From NCBI GenBank assembly GCA_024364735.1, contig JAGFNQ010007679.1:1-64000 (forward strand): DNA of 64,000 nucleotides. Reading direction: 5' to 3'. Source of the DNA: Boesenbergia rotunda (taxonomy: Eukaryota > Streptophyta > Magnoliopsida > Zingiberales > Zingiberaceae). Positions 23,635-35,150 of this stretch are shown here, one piece after another. The position numbers and the translations under genes were made by a program. The notes under the pieces are model-generated. The model was not told where the DNA came from. It searched no databases and was given only the letters and a program-made list of their open reading frames with translations. Position 1 is the stretch's first letter, and every line of letters starts with the position of its first letter.

Positions 23635-23642
23635 TATATATA
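23635..23642 (+). promoter_or_regulatory. TATA box upstream of transposon pseudogene B
   Basis: TATATATA lies 140 bp before the ATG at 23775, after a run of C, matching the arrangement before pseudogene A. Confidence 0.5.
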
Positions 23643-23774
23643 GGTGCCAGCTGCGGCTATCCTTATTGCCTTCTCTCTTCCGATGCCCCTTTGATGCCGC
23701 TGTCGAGAGCTCCGGCGCCCTCCATTTTTCGATCAACTGCTCTGGCAATCCCGCGTCTTCTTTAAGACAAGAGG

Positions 23775-25061
23775 ATGGCGGTGGCCTTAAAGGAAGGATT
23801 CCTTCTGGACGATGCCGAACTCGCTGCTCAAGCCGGCGAATCTTCAGCTACCCGGGCATCTGCTTCTTCGGCGGCAGCTTCCACCGATGTGCCTTCTTCG
23901 AGTAAGGACAAAGTGCCAGAGGGGGAAGTGCCGAATTCCGATCTTGGGGTCGTAGAAGCGGACACCTGTCCGCTGGAGACCAGGCGCCGAAGGGATCGAC
24001 CGGCCAACCGTTCGCCCTATTTGGGACTACCACCACCCCTCCGTCCGGGAAGAGGACCCGAGCTACGCCCCCTACGTGACCTCTTCGCCGGCGACTCCTG
24101 TTCTGCCCGTGTCTGCGCCCATTACTCCAGCATCCCCTATTCAGGGGGCCACTCTGCCGATGCCCCCTTCAACCCAGGCTGGTTCTTCGAGCGTACGGGT
24201 CAATAGGCCTTCCCCTTCTCTTCGTGAGGGAGCTACAGGCCCCCGTCCTGTGCATCTGGTCCTACCGTCTCGGGCTGACGCTAGTATAGCTTACAAGACT
24301 CCTGTGATCGAGCCGCACGAGTCGGCCCGAGTAGTCCACGTGTATGGTCCGTTAAGCGACCATTTGTGCCACGACCTCCGGGAGTCTGACTATCAAGACT
24401 CAATTACCAGAGCTAACGTCGTTGCAGCGGGGGGCAGTCAGGTATGTCTTTTTACTGACTCGCGCTTCTTCTTTCCCCACCTTTTTCACCCGGCTTACAA
24501 TTTATTTTCTTTTTGTAGATCTTCGTCTTGATCTACGACATGGTCGTTTGTTTTACCATTCAAGCTCGAGCCCTGAACCAGGTCGAGTCCTGAGAGAAGA
24601 GGCTGGAGGCCCAACTCCACCATGCGTAGCTGCAATCCAGCGATGAGGCCTTGAACAGTCTGCGGGCTGAGAACTTGGCCCTACAAGAGCGTGCCGCCCT
24701 CGCGGAGGCGTGCTTTGAGGAGTACCTGGTGGAACTGGACATGGCTAACGCGGCAGTCATCTAGGCGCGGTGCCAAATCGCCTGCCTGGATTACACAGAG
24801 TGCCAGGCCCGGGACCTTGAGCACCAGGCTCAGGCCGAGCTGGCCAAAGTCAAAGCAGAGCTCCTGGAGACGTGTCAGTCGACCGGTGCGCTACACGCCA
24901 AACTGATGGCCAGGGAGGAGGAGCTGAACACCTGCTCGAGAAACCTAGCATGGCTCAAGAAGCAATTCACGATTCGAGAGTCAGCGCTGAGGATGGTTCA
25001 GAGTGATCTGGATGGAGCTCAGGCATATGCCGCATCTCAGCAGCATGCCCGCAGGCCTTAG
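23775..25061 (+). pseudogene. putative gypsy-type transposon gene B, shortened and degraded
   Basis: The ATG at 23775 opens MAVALKEGFLLDDAELAAQAGES, then a Ser/Pro-rich region. The frame changes between about 24000 and 24075 and continues as a segment ending VYGPLSDHLCHDLRESDYQD, which is the counterpart of the LYDTI...YDLRESNF block of pseudogene A. A 77-bp intron with GT...AG ends (24442-24518) follows at the position where A also carries a GT after its ADNFMAIATQ. The rest is a coiled coil (ALNSLRAENLALQERAALAE) broken by TAG or TGA codons near 24590, 24625 and 24762, with a final stop at 25059. The N-terminal domain seen in A is absent. It is probably a diverged tandem relative of A. Confidence 0.55.
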
Positions 25062-25540
25062 ACTTGCGCGGCTGCTAGAGCGGTTGCCTCCTTATTTGCT
25101 TTTTCTATTTGGGTAGAGGCTGAGCCTCATTTTTGCAACAAGACCATTCTGAATGCTAGTAATTTTCCCTCATGTTTCTGTATTGGTGTTTGGCGCGAGT
25201 GACTCGAGTGGGAAAACGATCGACCAGCTCGGCCTCACGAGTGTCATGATCGAGCACGAGGGCTTCTACGCATTAATCACTCAGGTAAGAGCACAATCGG
25301 CTGAGTCGGCCTCTCGGGTGACCAGCATAGACACTTGAGCACAAGAGTTTCAGCAACTAAATGAATCTGATGGTCAGGCTTGGAACCGAGCACTTTCAGG
25401 TGCCAACTTGGTTGGTTTAGAGCATCGCTATCGAGTAACTCCACCCTTGGGCAATCGCTCGCCAGTTAGGAAATCAGGCTCAGGGGGCTCCAAGGGCTCT
25501 CTTGTTCATAGCTCATATGGAGGTGAGAGATTAAATGCTC
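25062..25540. other. 3' flank of pseudogene B leading into the satellite
   Basis: No supported gene. It starts with a T-rich stretch like the one after pseudogene A and shares TCACTCAGGTAAGAGCACAATCGGC-like wording with it. The last 25 bp (GAGGTGAGAG...GCTCGGTC) already resemble the second third of the satellite monomer. Confidence 0.5.
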
Positions 25541-28500
25541 GGTCAGGCAGTACCCAGGGAGCGCGGGCCGTCACGCGTCCGACAGGGTGTCGAGCCGAGG
25601 GTCGTGGGAGCATGCCCACTTATAATTCGCGAGGACGAGAGTCTGGCTTCTCGGTCGGGGACATCCTAGGGAATGGGGGCCACCAAGGATCCGACTGGGA
25701 GCCGAGCCGAGGGACATGGGATCACGACAACTTATAAATCGCGAGGGCGAGAGTCTGGCTTCTCGGTCAGGGACATCCCAGGGAGCATGAGCCGCCACGC
25801 GTCCGACTGGGAGACGAGCCGAGGGTCGTGGGAGCATGCCCACTTATAACTCGCGAGGGCGAGAGTTTGGCTTCTCGATCGGGGACATCCCAGGGAGCAT
25901 GAGCCGCCACGCGTCCGACTGGGAGCCGAGCCAAGGGTCGTGGGAGCATGCCCACTTATAACTCGCGAGGGCGAGAGTTTGGCATCTCGGTCGGAGACAT
26001 CCCATGGAGCATGGGCCACCATGAGTCCAACTGGGAGGCGAGCTGAGGCTCGTGGGAGCATGCCCACTTATAACTCGCGAGGGCGAGAGTCTGGCTTCCC
26101 TGTCCGGGACATCCCAGGGAGCGTGGGCCGCCACGCATTCGACTGGGAGCCAAGCTGAGCGTCGTGGGAGCATGCCCACTTATAACTCGCGAGGGCGAGA
26201 GTCTGGCTTCTCGGTCTGGGACATCCCAAGGAGCGTGAGGCTCCACGCGTCCGACTAGGAGCCGAGACGAGGGTCGTGGGAGCATGCCCACTTATAACTC
26301 GTGTGGGCGAGAGTCTGGCTTCTCGGTCGGGGACATCTCAGGATGCATGAGACGCCAAGCGTCTGACTGAGAGCCGAGCCGAGGGTCATGGTAGCATGCC
26401 CACTTATAACTCGCGAGGGCGAGAGTCTGGCTTCTCGATCGGAGACATCCCAAGGAGCATTGGCCACCACGCGTCCGACTGGGATCCGAGCCGAGGGTCG
26501 TGGGAGCATGTCCACTTATAACTCGCGAGGGCGAGAGTCTGGCTTCCCGATCGGGGACATCCCAGGAAGCGTGGGCCGCCACAAATTCGATTGGGAGCCG
26601 AGCTGAGGGTCGTGGGAGCATGCCCACTTAAAACTCGCGAGGGCGAGAGTCTGGCTTCTTAGTCGGGGACATCCCAGGGAGTGTGCGCCGCCACGCGTCG
26701 ACTGGGAGTCGAGCCGAGGGTCGTGGGAGCATGCCCACTTATAACTCGCGAGGGCGAGAGTCTGGCTTCTTGGTCGGGAACATCGCAGAGAGCATAGCCC
26801 ACCAGACATTCGACTGGGAGTCGAGCCAAGGGTCGTGGGAGAATGCCCACTTATAACACGCGTGGGCGAGACTCTGGCTTCTTGGTCAGGGATATCGCAG
26901 GGAGCATGGGCGGCCACGCGTCCGACTGGGAGCTGAGCCGAGGGTCGCGGGAGTATGCCCACATATAACTCGTGAGGGCGAGAGTCTGGCTTCTCGGTCG
27001 GGGACATCCCAGGGAGCGTGAGCCGCAACGCGTCCGACTGGGACCCGAGCCAGGGGTCGTGGGAGCATGCCCACTTATAACTCGCGAGGGCGAGAGCCTG
27101 GCTTTTCAGTCAGGGACATCCCAGAGAGCGTGGGTCGCCACGCTTCCATCTGGGAGCCAAGACGAGGGTCGTGGGAGCAGGCCCACTTATTACTCGTGAG
27201 GGTGAGAGTCTGGCTTCTCGATCGGCCACATCCAAGTGAGCGTGGAGCGCCACGCGTCCGACTGGGAGCAGAGCCGAGGGTCGTCAGACTTTACCCAATT
27301 ATAACTCACGAGGGCGAGAGTCTGGCTTCTCGATCGGGGACATCCCAAGGAGCGTGAGCCACCACACGTCCGACTGGGAGCCGAGCCGAGGGTCATTGGA
27401 GAATGCCCACATATAACACGCGAGGTGAGAGTTTGGCTTCTTGGTCGGGGACATCGCAGGGAGCGTGGCCCGCCAAGCATTCGACTGGAAGCCAAGCCAA
27501 GGGTCGTGGGAGCATTCCCACTTATAACTTGCGAGGGCGAGAGTCTAGCTTCTCGGTCAGGGACATCGCAGGGAGCGTTGATCACCACGCGTCCGACTGG
27601 GAGCTGATCCAAGGGTCGTGGGAGCATGCCCTCTTATAACTAGCGAGGGCGAGAGTCTGGTTTCTTTGTCGCGGACATCTCAGGGAGCGTGGGCCGCCAT
27701 TCGTCTGACTGGGAACCGTGCCGAGGGTCATGGGAGCATGCCCATTTATAAATCGCGAGGAAGACAGTCTGGCTTCTCGGTCGGGGACATCCAAGGGAGT
27801 GTGAGCCGCCACGCGCCCGATTGGTAGCCTAGCCGAGGGTCGTGGGACCATGCCCACATATAACTCTCGAGGGTGAGAGTCTGGCTTCTCGGTCAGGTAC
27901 ATCCCAGGGAGCGTGGGCCTACACGCGTCCGACTGGGAGCCGAGCCGAGTATCGTGGGAGCATGCCCACTTATAGCTCGATAGGGCGAGAGTCTGGCTTC
28001 TAGGTCGGGGACACTCCAACTAGCGTGAGCCACCACGCGTCCGACTGGGAGCCGAGCCGAGGGTCATCGGAGCATGCCCACATATAACTCGCGAGGCCGA
28101 GAGTCTGGCTTCTCGGTCGGAGACATCTCAGGAAGTGGGGGCCGCCAAGCGTCCAACTAAGAGCCGTGCCTAGGGTCGTGGGAGCATGCCCAGTTATAAC
28201 TAGCGAGGGCGATAGCCTAGCTTCTCAGTCGAGGACATCCCAGGGAGCGTGGGCCACCACGCGTCTGACTGGGAGCCGAGCCGAGGGTTATGTGAGCATA
28301 CCCACTTATAACTCGCGAGGGTGAGAGTCTTGCTTCCCGGTCGGGGGCATCCCAGGGAGCGTGGGCCGCCACGCAACCGACTGGGAGCCGAGCCGAGGGT
28401 CGTGGGAGCATGCCCACTTATAACTCGCGAGGACGAGAGTCTGGCTTCTGAGTCGGGAACATCCCACGGAGCGTGTGCTGCCACGCGTCTAACTGGGAGC

Positions 28501-30704
28501 CGAGCCGAGAGTGGTGGGAGAGTGCATACTTATAACTCGCGACGGCGAGATTCGAGCATCCCGGTCGGGGACATCACAGGGAGTGTTGGCAGCCACGCAT
28601 CCGACTGGGAGCCGAGCTGAGGGTCGTGGGAGCTTGCCCACAAATAAGTCGCGAGGGCGAGAGTCTGGCTTCTCGGTCAGGGGCATCCCAAGGAGCGTGG
28701 GTTGCCATGCGTCCGACTGGGAGCTGTGCCAAGGGTCGTGGGTGCATGGCCACTTATTACTCGCGAGGGCGAGAGTCTGGCTTCTCGGTCGGGGACACCC
28801 CTGGGAGAGTGGGCCGCCACGCATCCGATTGGGAGCCAAGACAAGGGTTGTGGGACCATGCCCACTTATAACACTCGAGGACAAGAGTCTGGCTTCTCGG
28901 TCGGGGACATCCCAGGGAGCGTGGGTCGCCATGCGTCTGACTGGGGGACGAGCTGAGGGTCGTGGGAGCATGCCCACTTATAACTCAAAAAGGCGAGAGT
29001 CTGGCTACTAGGTCGGGGGCATCCCAGGGAGCGTGGGCCGCCACACGTCCGACTGGGAGCCGAGCTGAGGGTCGTGGGACCATGCCCACTTATAACTCGC
29101 GAGGGCGAGAGTTTGACTTCCGGGTCGAGGACATCCCAGGGAGCGTGGGCCGCCACGCGTCCTAATGGGAGCCGAGCTGAGGCTCGTTGGAGCATGCCCA
29201 CTTATAACTCGCGAGAGCGAGAGTCTGGCTTCTCGGTCGGGAACATCCCATAGAGCGTAGGCTGCCACGCGTCCGACAGGGAGCCGAGCCGAGGATCGTG
29301 GGAGCATGCCCGTTTATAACTCCCAAGGGCGAGAGTCTGGCTTCTCGGTCGGGGACATCCCACGGAGCGTGGGCTGCCACACGTCCGAATGGGAGCCGAG
29401 CAAAGGGTCGTGGGAGCATACCCACTTATAACTCGCAAGGGCGAGAGTCTGGCTTCTCGTCGGGGACATCCCAGGGAGCGTGGGCCGCCACGCCTCCGAC
29501 TGGGACTCTAGCCGAGGGTCATGGGAACATACCCACTTATAACTCGCGAGGGTGAGAGTCTGGCTTCCCGGTTGGGGACATCCCAGGGAGCGTGGGCCGC
29601 CACGCAACCGACTGAGATAGGAGTCGAGGGTCGTGGATCATGCCCACTTATAACTCGCGAGGGCTATAGTCTGGCTATTCACTCGGGAACATCCCAGGGA
29701 GCGTGGGCCGCCACGCTGCCAACTGGGAGCCGAGCCGAGGATCATGGGAGCATGCATACTTATAACTCGTGAGGGCGAGAATCTAGCTTCTCGGTCGGGG
29801 ACATCCCAGGGAGCGTGGGCCGCCACGCGTCCGACTAGGAGTCGAGCCAAGGGTCGTGGGAGCATGCCTACTTATAACTTGCGAGGGCGAGAGTTTGGCT
29901 TCTCGGTCGGGGACAGCCCAAGGAGCGTGGGCTGCCATGCGTACGACTGGGAGTCTGCCGAGGGTCGTGGCAGCATGCCCACTTATAACTCACGAGGGCG
30001 GGAGTCTGTCTTCTTGGTCGGGGACATCCCAGGGAGCGTGGGCCGCCATGCGCCCGATTGGGAGCCGAGCCAAGTGTCGTGGGACCATGCCCACTTATAA
30101 CTAGCGAGGGCGAGAGTCTGGCTTCTCGGTCGGGGACATCCCAGGGAGCGTGGGCCACCACGCGTCCGAGTGGGAGCCGAGCCGAGGGTCGTGGGAGCAT
30201 ACCCACTTATAACTCGCAGGGCGAGAGTCTGGCTTCTCGGTCGGCCAACATCACAGGGAGCGTAGGCCGCCACGCGTCCAACTGGGAGCCGAACCGAGGG
30301 TCGTAGGAGCATGCCCGCTTATAACTCACGAGGTCGAGAGTCTGGCTTCTCGATCTGGGATATCCCACGGAGCGTGGGCTACCACGCGTCCGACTGGTAG
30401 TCGAGCCGAGGGTTGTGGGAGCATGCCCACTTATAACTCACGAGGGCGAGAGTCTGGCTTCTCTGTCGGGGACATCCCAGGGAGCGTGGGCCGCCACGCG
30501 TCCGACTTGGACCCGAGCCAAGGGTCGTGGGAGCATATCCACTTATAACTCACGACGGTGAGAGTCTGGCTTCCCGGTCAGGGACATCCTAGGGAGTGTG
30601 GGCTCCACGCATCCGACTGAGAGCCGAGCCGAGGGTCTTGGGAGCATACCCACTTATAACTCGCGACGGCGAGAGTCTGGCTTCTCGTTCGGGGACATCC
30701 CAGG
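25541..30704 (+). repeat. 112-bp satellite array, block 1 (about 46 monomers)
   Basis: Head-to-tail units follow the order CGTGGGAGCATGCCCAC, TTATAACTCGCGAGG, GCGAGAGTCTGGCTTCTCGG, TCGGGGACATCCCAGGG, AGCGTGGGCCGCCACGCG, TCCGACTGGGAGCCGAG, and the period is 112 bp. Most differences between units are CG to TG or CA changes. No spacer sequence separates units. Since 112 is not a multiple of 3, every frame is cut once per three units, so chance open frames of about 111 codons recur on both strands. They are not genes. The array is interrupted at 30704 by a solo LTR and continues at 32933. Confidence 0.97.
30700..30704. repeat. target site duplication, left copy (CCAGG)
   Basis: CCAGG precedes the TGTTGGG end of the solo LTR and is repeated at 32933-32937. 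Removing the insertion and one copy restores a normal satellite monomer. Confidence 0.9.
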
Positions 30705-32932
30705 TGTTGGGACCGGGTGCATGTTGACAAGGATACGGGTTCGTAAAATTTTAAATTTTTACGTGCAGCGGAAGAATTAGCATAAAATAATTTCTCAAAT
30801 TATTTTAACCACGTATCTAGCATGCAACCTTATGATGTGTGGACATGATCATAAATTAAAACTTTGCGGAAAAGTAAATTAATTTACTTTGTACCTCGCG
30901 TAACTCGAAGAAAGGACGAGATCCAACCGTAGCGTCCCTTGGAAGCTCCGCCTCTATTCGCGTCCACGCCGAGTTCTCTTCGGGATGACTTCGCAAAGTC
31001 ACGAGTTTTGTGCCGACGAGAACTACTAGATTCTCTAAAGGCACAACTAGAAGATCAAGAGAGAAGATAGGAAACTAACCACCAAGTAACGGAATCAAAA
31101 TTCCGGGAAAGGAAGGAAGGAGTCGCGATCCGCTTCTTCTTCTTCTTCGGCACGAACTTGGTGGAGGAAACTCACGGGCACCCTAGGTGCTTGCGCCGGC
31201 CCAAGGGGAGGAGAGAGAGCCGGCCCTAGAGAGAGAGAGAGTTAGAGAGAGAGAGGGAGAGAGTTAATCTCTTGATGAATCTATTAAGGAAATCAAGCCT
31301 AGCCTTGGTTCCTTTATATAGTAGCCTCTCCCTTGCCAAGTCTCCCCTTTAACGAATTTTTCATAAGAAATTTATCCTATAAATTTTCTTTATGAATTAT
31401 TCCGTTTAAACCAAGTTTTATTATAACTAATTTTATAATAAAACAAATACATCTCTCCTTTTATTAAGGAATAAATTTTACAAGAAATTTATAAATTTTC
31501 TTTATTATGGTAAAATCAATTCTTAATTGATTTTATAGAATTAAAATAAACCATTCCATGGATCATTTTAATTTCCATAAAAAAAAGAATAAATTTCTAT
31601 AAATTTCTTTATACAAATTTATTTATCCATAATTTATAAAACAAATCGCGCTAGATTTATTTTATTAATTAAACCAAATAAATTTGTTTCTCCCCAAGTG
31701 GTGGCCGGCCAAACCAAAGAGGGTTGGCACCCTCTTTGGCAGGTCAAACCGAGCCGAACCCATCGCGAATTAAACTCATTTAATTCGCCCAATAAGCCTT
31801 CAAAAGACTTAGCCATTTTTAGCTTCCGTTGCGCCTCTGATTAACTCAGATTCGACTTATTTCTCTTGATCGGAAAATCTAATTTTCAACTCGTTTTAAA
31901 TCCCTCGGATTACTCGTAGTGCGTGTGACTAAATAGACTTTCGATTTATGTTGGCCGTCTATAATCAACCAATTATAGAACGATCATGAGTGGCACCTAG
32001 TAGCACATCATGACCCCCAATTAATCGAAAGATCAACGGTTGACCTCAGAAGTGATTCTGAAACCCTTCAGCAGCTCTAATGAATCGTGCCCCATTCCCT
32101 TCACCATCTTATACCCACTTGGTTCAGGACATGGTCTGTGTGTGTCAGTCCCCACTAGGCTGACTACGTCACACCTAGCCCAAGTAGTGTCTTTCTCATC
32201 CTTTGGATTTCTAATTACTCTCATGTATTTAAGAGACTCATACTCTAAACATGACATGCTCTGGCCAGAGGCTTTGAGTAACAATCCGACGATAGGCCTG
32301 GGTATACATCTCCTCACAAGGATTGGTGAATCCTTTGTAGGCTGTTCAAACATCTTCGGGCACTTCGGCTTATACCCAACCATCCTAGGTCCACACTTCC
32401 TTAGAGATGCTTGTTTAAGATGTCAAAGTATAAGTCTCCATGACCAAGATGACTTGAACACCGCAAGTCAAAGGAACATCGCACTTAAGCTGCAGTAAGA
32501 ACTTCATTGACATATCTATATGTCGATTACCATATGAAGTTTTACAGCCAGTCACTCCAATGAACTAGTTCCCTTAACTAGCATTCATGTTTATCTCCGG
32601 ACATCCCAATGTCACCAGCCAGTGAGAATCAGCTGATTAGAGAATAACCCATGCTAGTCTCAACAGAGTTGATAGTGTCCGTATTTATCAATTCATCGAC
32701 TAGGGACAATTTTAATACTTCACAATTGCACATGTAGAGATAATCACTAGTTGTGAATTCATCACAAATTCTCTCATGCTGTGAATTGTATTACGGACAT
32801 TCAGTAAATGAGTTTAAGATCTCAATCAAATACACAAGCATGTATACTCAAATAGTGAATTTTCATTTATTAAAATAAAAGTTTACAATCATAAGGCGAT
32901 TGCCTTAGGACACTTCTCTCATATCACTAACA
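30705..32932 (-). mobile_element. solo LTR of the 8807-18913 copia family (2,228 bp)
   Basis: It starts TGTTGGGACC and ends CTAACA on the plus strand, like the LTRs of the element at 8807-18913. A perfect CCAGG duplication flanks it, and no internal region is present. It shares details such as GGATACGGGTTCGTAAAA with the LTR at 58134-60416 rather than with the 8807 element, so it belongs to the same subfamily as the former. Open frames inside (for example 32033-32498 on either strand) recur in other LTR copies but show no protein signature. Confidence 0.93.
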
Positions 32933-33606
32933 CCAGGGAGCGTGGGCCGCCACGCGTCCGACTACGAGTCGAGCCAAGGGTCGTGGGAGCATGCCCACTT
33001 ATAACTTGCGAGGGCAAGAGTTTGGCTTCTCGGTCGGGGAAAGCCCAGGGAGCGTGGGCCGACATGCAGATGACTGGGAGTCGAGCCGAGGGTCGTGGCA
33101 GCATGCCCACTAATAACTCGCGAGGGCGGGATTCTGTCTTCTCTGTCGGGGACGTCCCATGGAGCGTGGGCCGCCACGCGTCAGATTCGGAGCCGAGCCA
33201 AGTGTCGTGGGACCATGCCCACTTATAACTCGCGAGGGCGAGAGTCTGGCTTTTCGGTCGGGGACATCCCAGGGAGCGTGGGCCGCCACGCGTCCGATTG
33301 GGAGACGAGCCGAGGGTCGTGGGAGCATGCCCACTTATAACTCGCGAGGGCGAGAATCTGGTTTCTCGGTCGGGAACATCCCAGGGAGCGTAGGCCGCCA
33401 TGCGTCCGACTGGGAGCCGAACCGAGGGTCGTGGGAGCATGCCCGCTTATAACTCGCAAGGTCGAGAGTCTGGCTTCTCGGTCGGGGACATCCCAGGGAG
33501 CGTGGGCCTCCACGCGTCCGACTGGGACCCGAGCCCAGGGTCGTGGGAGCATACCCACTTATAACTCGCGAGGGCGAGAGTCTGGCTTCCCGGTCGGGGA
33601 CATCCC
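32933..33606 (+). repeat. 112-bp satellite array, block 2 (six monomers)
   Basis: This continues block 1 in phase after the solo LTR and its CCAGG duplication. Six monomers remain before the next insertion. It contains a variant marker (GGGGAAAGCCC at 33036) that matches GGGGACAGCCC in blocks 1, 3 and 4. Confidence 0.95.
33602..33606. repeat. target site duplication, left copy (ATCCC)
   Basis: ATCCC ends the satellite block and is repeated at 38694-38698 after the inserted element. The flanks join to a normal monomer (GGGGACATCCCAGGG). Confidence 0.9.
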
Positions 33607-34533
33607 TGAAGGATCAGTTATGGTGTGCTAGAGGGGGGTGAATAGTACTTTTTTGAATCTTTGAACTCTACAAAGTCGTTAGCGCAGCGGAAACACTAAT
33701 ATGCAAAGTAAATAAGAAACAAACAATGTTAACAACCTGATTTTAGTTGGTATCCACCCCGGTAGGGTGACTAATCCAACAATCCGTCGGTGGATCAAAC
33801 CCCGGATAACCTCTGGCTAGAACTCGTCGCTCCTTATGGGTGGAGAAACCTCGCCACAGCACCAAGGACACTTCCTGAGTATACAAGTCTACTAACATGC
33901 CCTATCCAATCAAGTTTCATCAAGAAACTCAGCCACCACGAAGTCCTCTTTAAATAGGACTCGGGGTTGATTTCTCGCTACCAGTCGACTACCCCCAGGG
34001 CAGTCGACTGGTGCCAGCCAAATTCGACCATTGACACTTCCAACGTTCGAATTTGCCAGCTCACCAGCCACCTACCAGTCGACTGCTCCCAGAGCAGTCA
34101 ACTGGTCCCCAGCTGAATCCCTTCCCGAGTACATTCACACAGCACTCGTTCCTCACGACTCGACTGACTCCTCATCCGCAGCCTCGACTATTGCCTTCAC
34201 GCCCTCTTCATCTTCGGCTCCCGTCCCTCGGATGCACGCAAGCCTCCAGCTTGCCTCCATGCCATCCTTCACGCATGCCTCGAAGTCCGCGCCCATCAGC
34301 TCATCGTCCCTGCTCACCAAGGTCCCTCAGATGCGCACGCCAGCCTCCAGCTGGCCTCCATGCCATCCTTCACCGTACTGAAGCTGTCCAGTCAGGTCCA
34401 TATGCGTAACCTGTACAACCTGCACACTCAACATACGGATATCAAATACAAGGGTAAACCTAACTTAAACCCTTTACCCAAACATCAAAACCCATGGTCA
34501 CTCCGGACCATCCTAGGGTCGATTGCTCCAACA
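33607..34533 (-). repeat. 3' LTR of the gag-only element (927 bp)
   Basis: On the plus strand it runs from TGAAGGATCAG to GCTCCAACA. It carries two pairs of CAGTCGACTG-type palindromes (33982/34001 and 34076/34095), each pair 19 bp apart. It is about 490 bp longer than the other LTR because that one has lost the middle. Confidence 0.85.
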
Positions 34534-34546
34534 ATCTCCCCCTTTT
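34534..34546 (-). other. polypurine tract of the gag-only element
   Basis: Read on the minus strand, AAAAGGGGGAGAT lies directly before the LTR start (TGTTGGAGC). Confidence 0.8.
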
Positions 34547-34661
34547 AGATATTTGGCAATTCGTTTAAGTTAGGGAAAGCAAGATAGTAGTAATAGAAAA
34601 AACCATGCTAAATGAATGCATATGCAATGCATATATGGATCCTATCCCAAGGCATCATACA

Positions 34662-34797
34662 CCTAACCCTCCAAGTTAGGAATTTTCCCACCTAGCCCTC
34701 CAAGCTAGGAATTTTACCACCTAACCCTCTAAGTTAGGATTTTCCAACACCTAGCCCTCCTAGCTAGGATTTTCACCACCTAACCCTCCAAGTTAGG
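34662..34797. repeat. five tandem hairpins with alternating paired bases
   Basis: Hairpins at 34662-34680, 34691-34709, 34720-34738, 34750-34768 and 34779-34797 repeat every 29-30 bp. Stems alternate strictly between CCTAAC/GTTAGG and CCTAGC/GCTAGG, with 7-nt loops of CCTCCAA type. Each stem pairs perfectly, and the changing base pair changes on both sides together. Confidence 0.9.
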
Positions 34798-35150
34798 ATT
34801 TTCTACCAAACCGGACTTTTTAAAGCTTCTCTCAAGCTCCCCCTACATTGGACTTACAAAGGCTTTTTAAGAACCTCTCCAAGGTTCCCCATACACCAAG
34901 AAGGAAGCAACCATGGTCCCCCTAAAACTCAGCTCCCCCTAAACCTGGGGTTTCTAGCAAAGGTTTTGGTTTCCCACTTAAACCCAATATTTCTCCCCCT
35001 TTGCCCTATATCAAAAAGACCCCAATAATTACCCAATTATTGGTTCTTTTAATCCCTTATGGTCCTAAACACAGTGTACTAGACCCCCACACACTTGTTT
35101 CTCACCATTTGGTCCCTAACCAGCTGTTGGATACCCACACCAGCCCTAGG

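Noticed and set aside
25541..30704. CRISPR-like repeat array
   Set aside because: Units are contiguous 112-bp monomers without unique spacers, and the setting is a plant genome with retrotransposons.
32033..32498. Open frames of 116-152 codons inside copia LTRs (also near 18145 and 58810)
   Set aside because: They recur because the LTRs are related copies. Frames exist on both strands and no domain or start context supports a protein.
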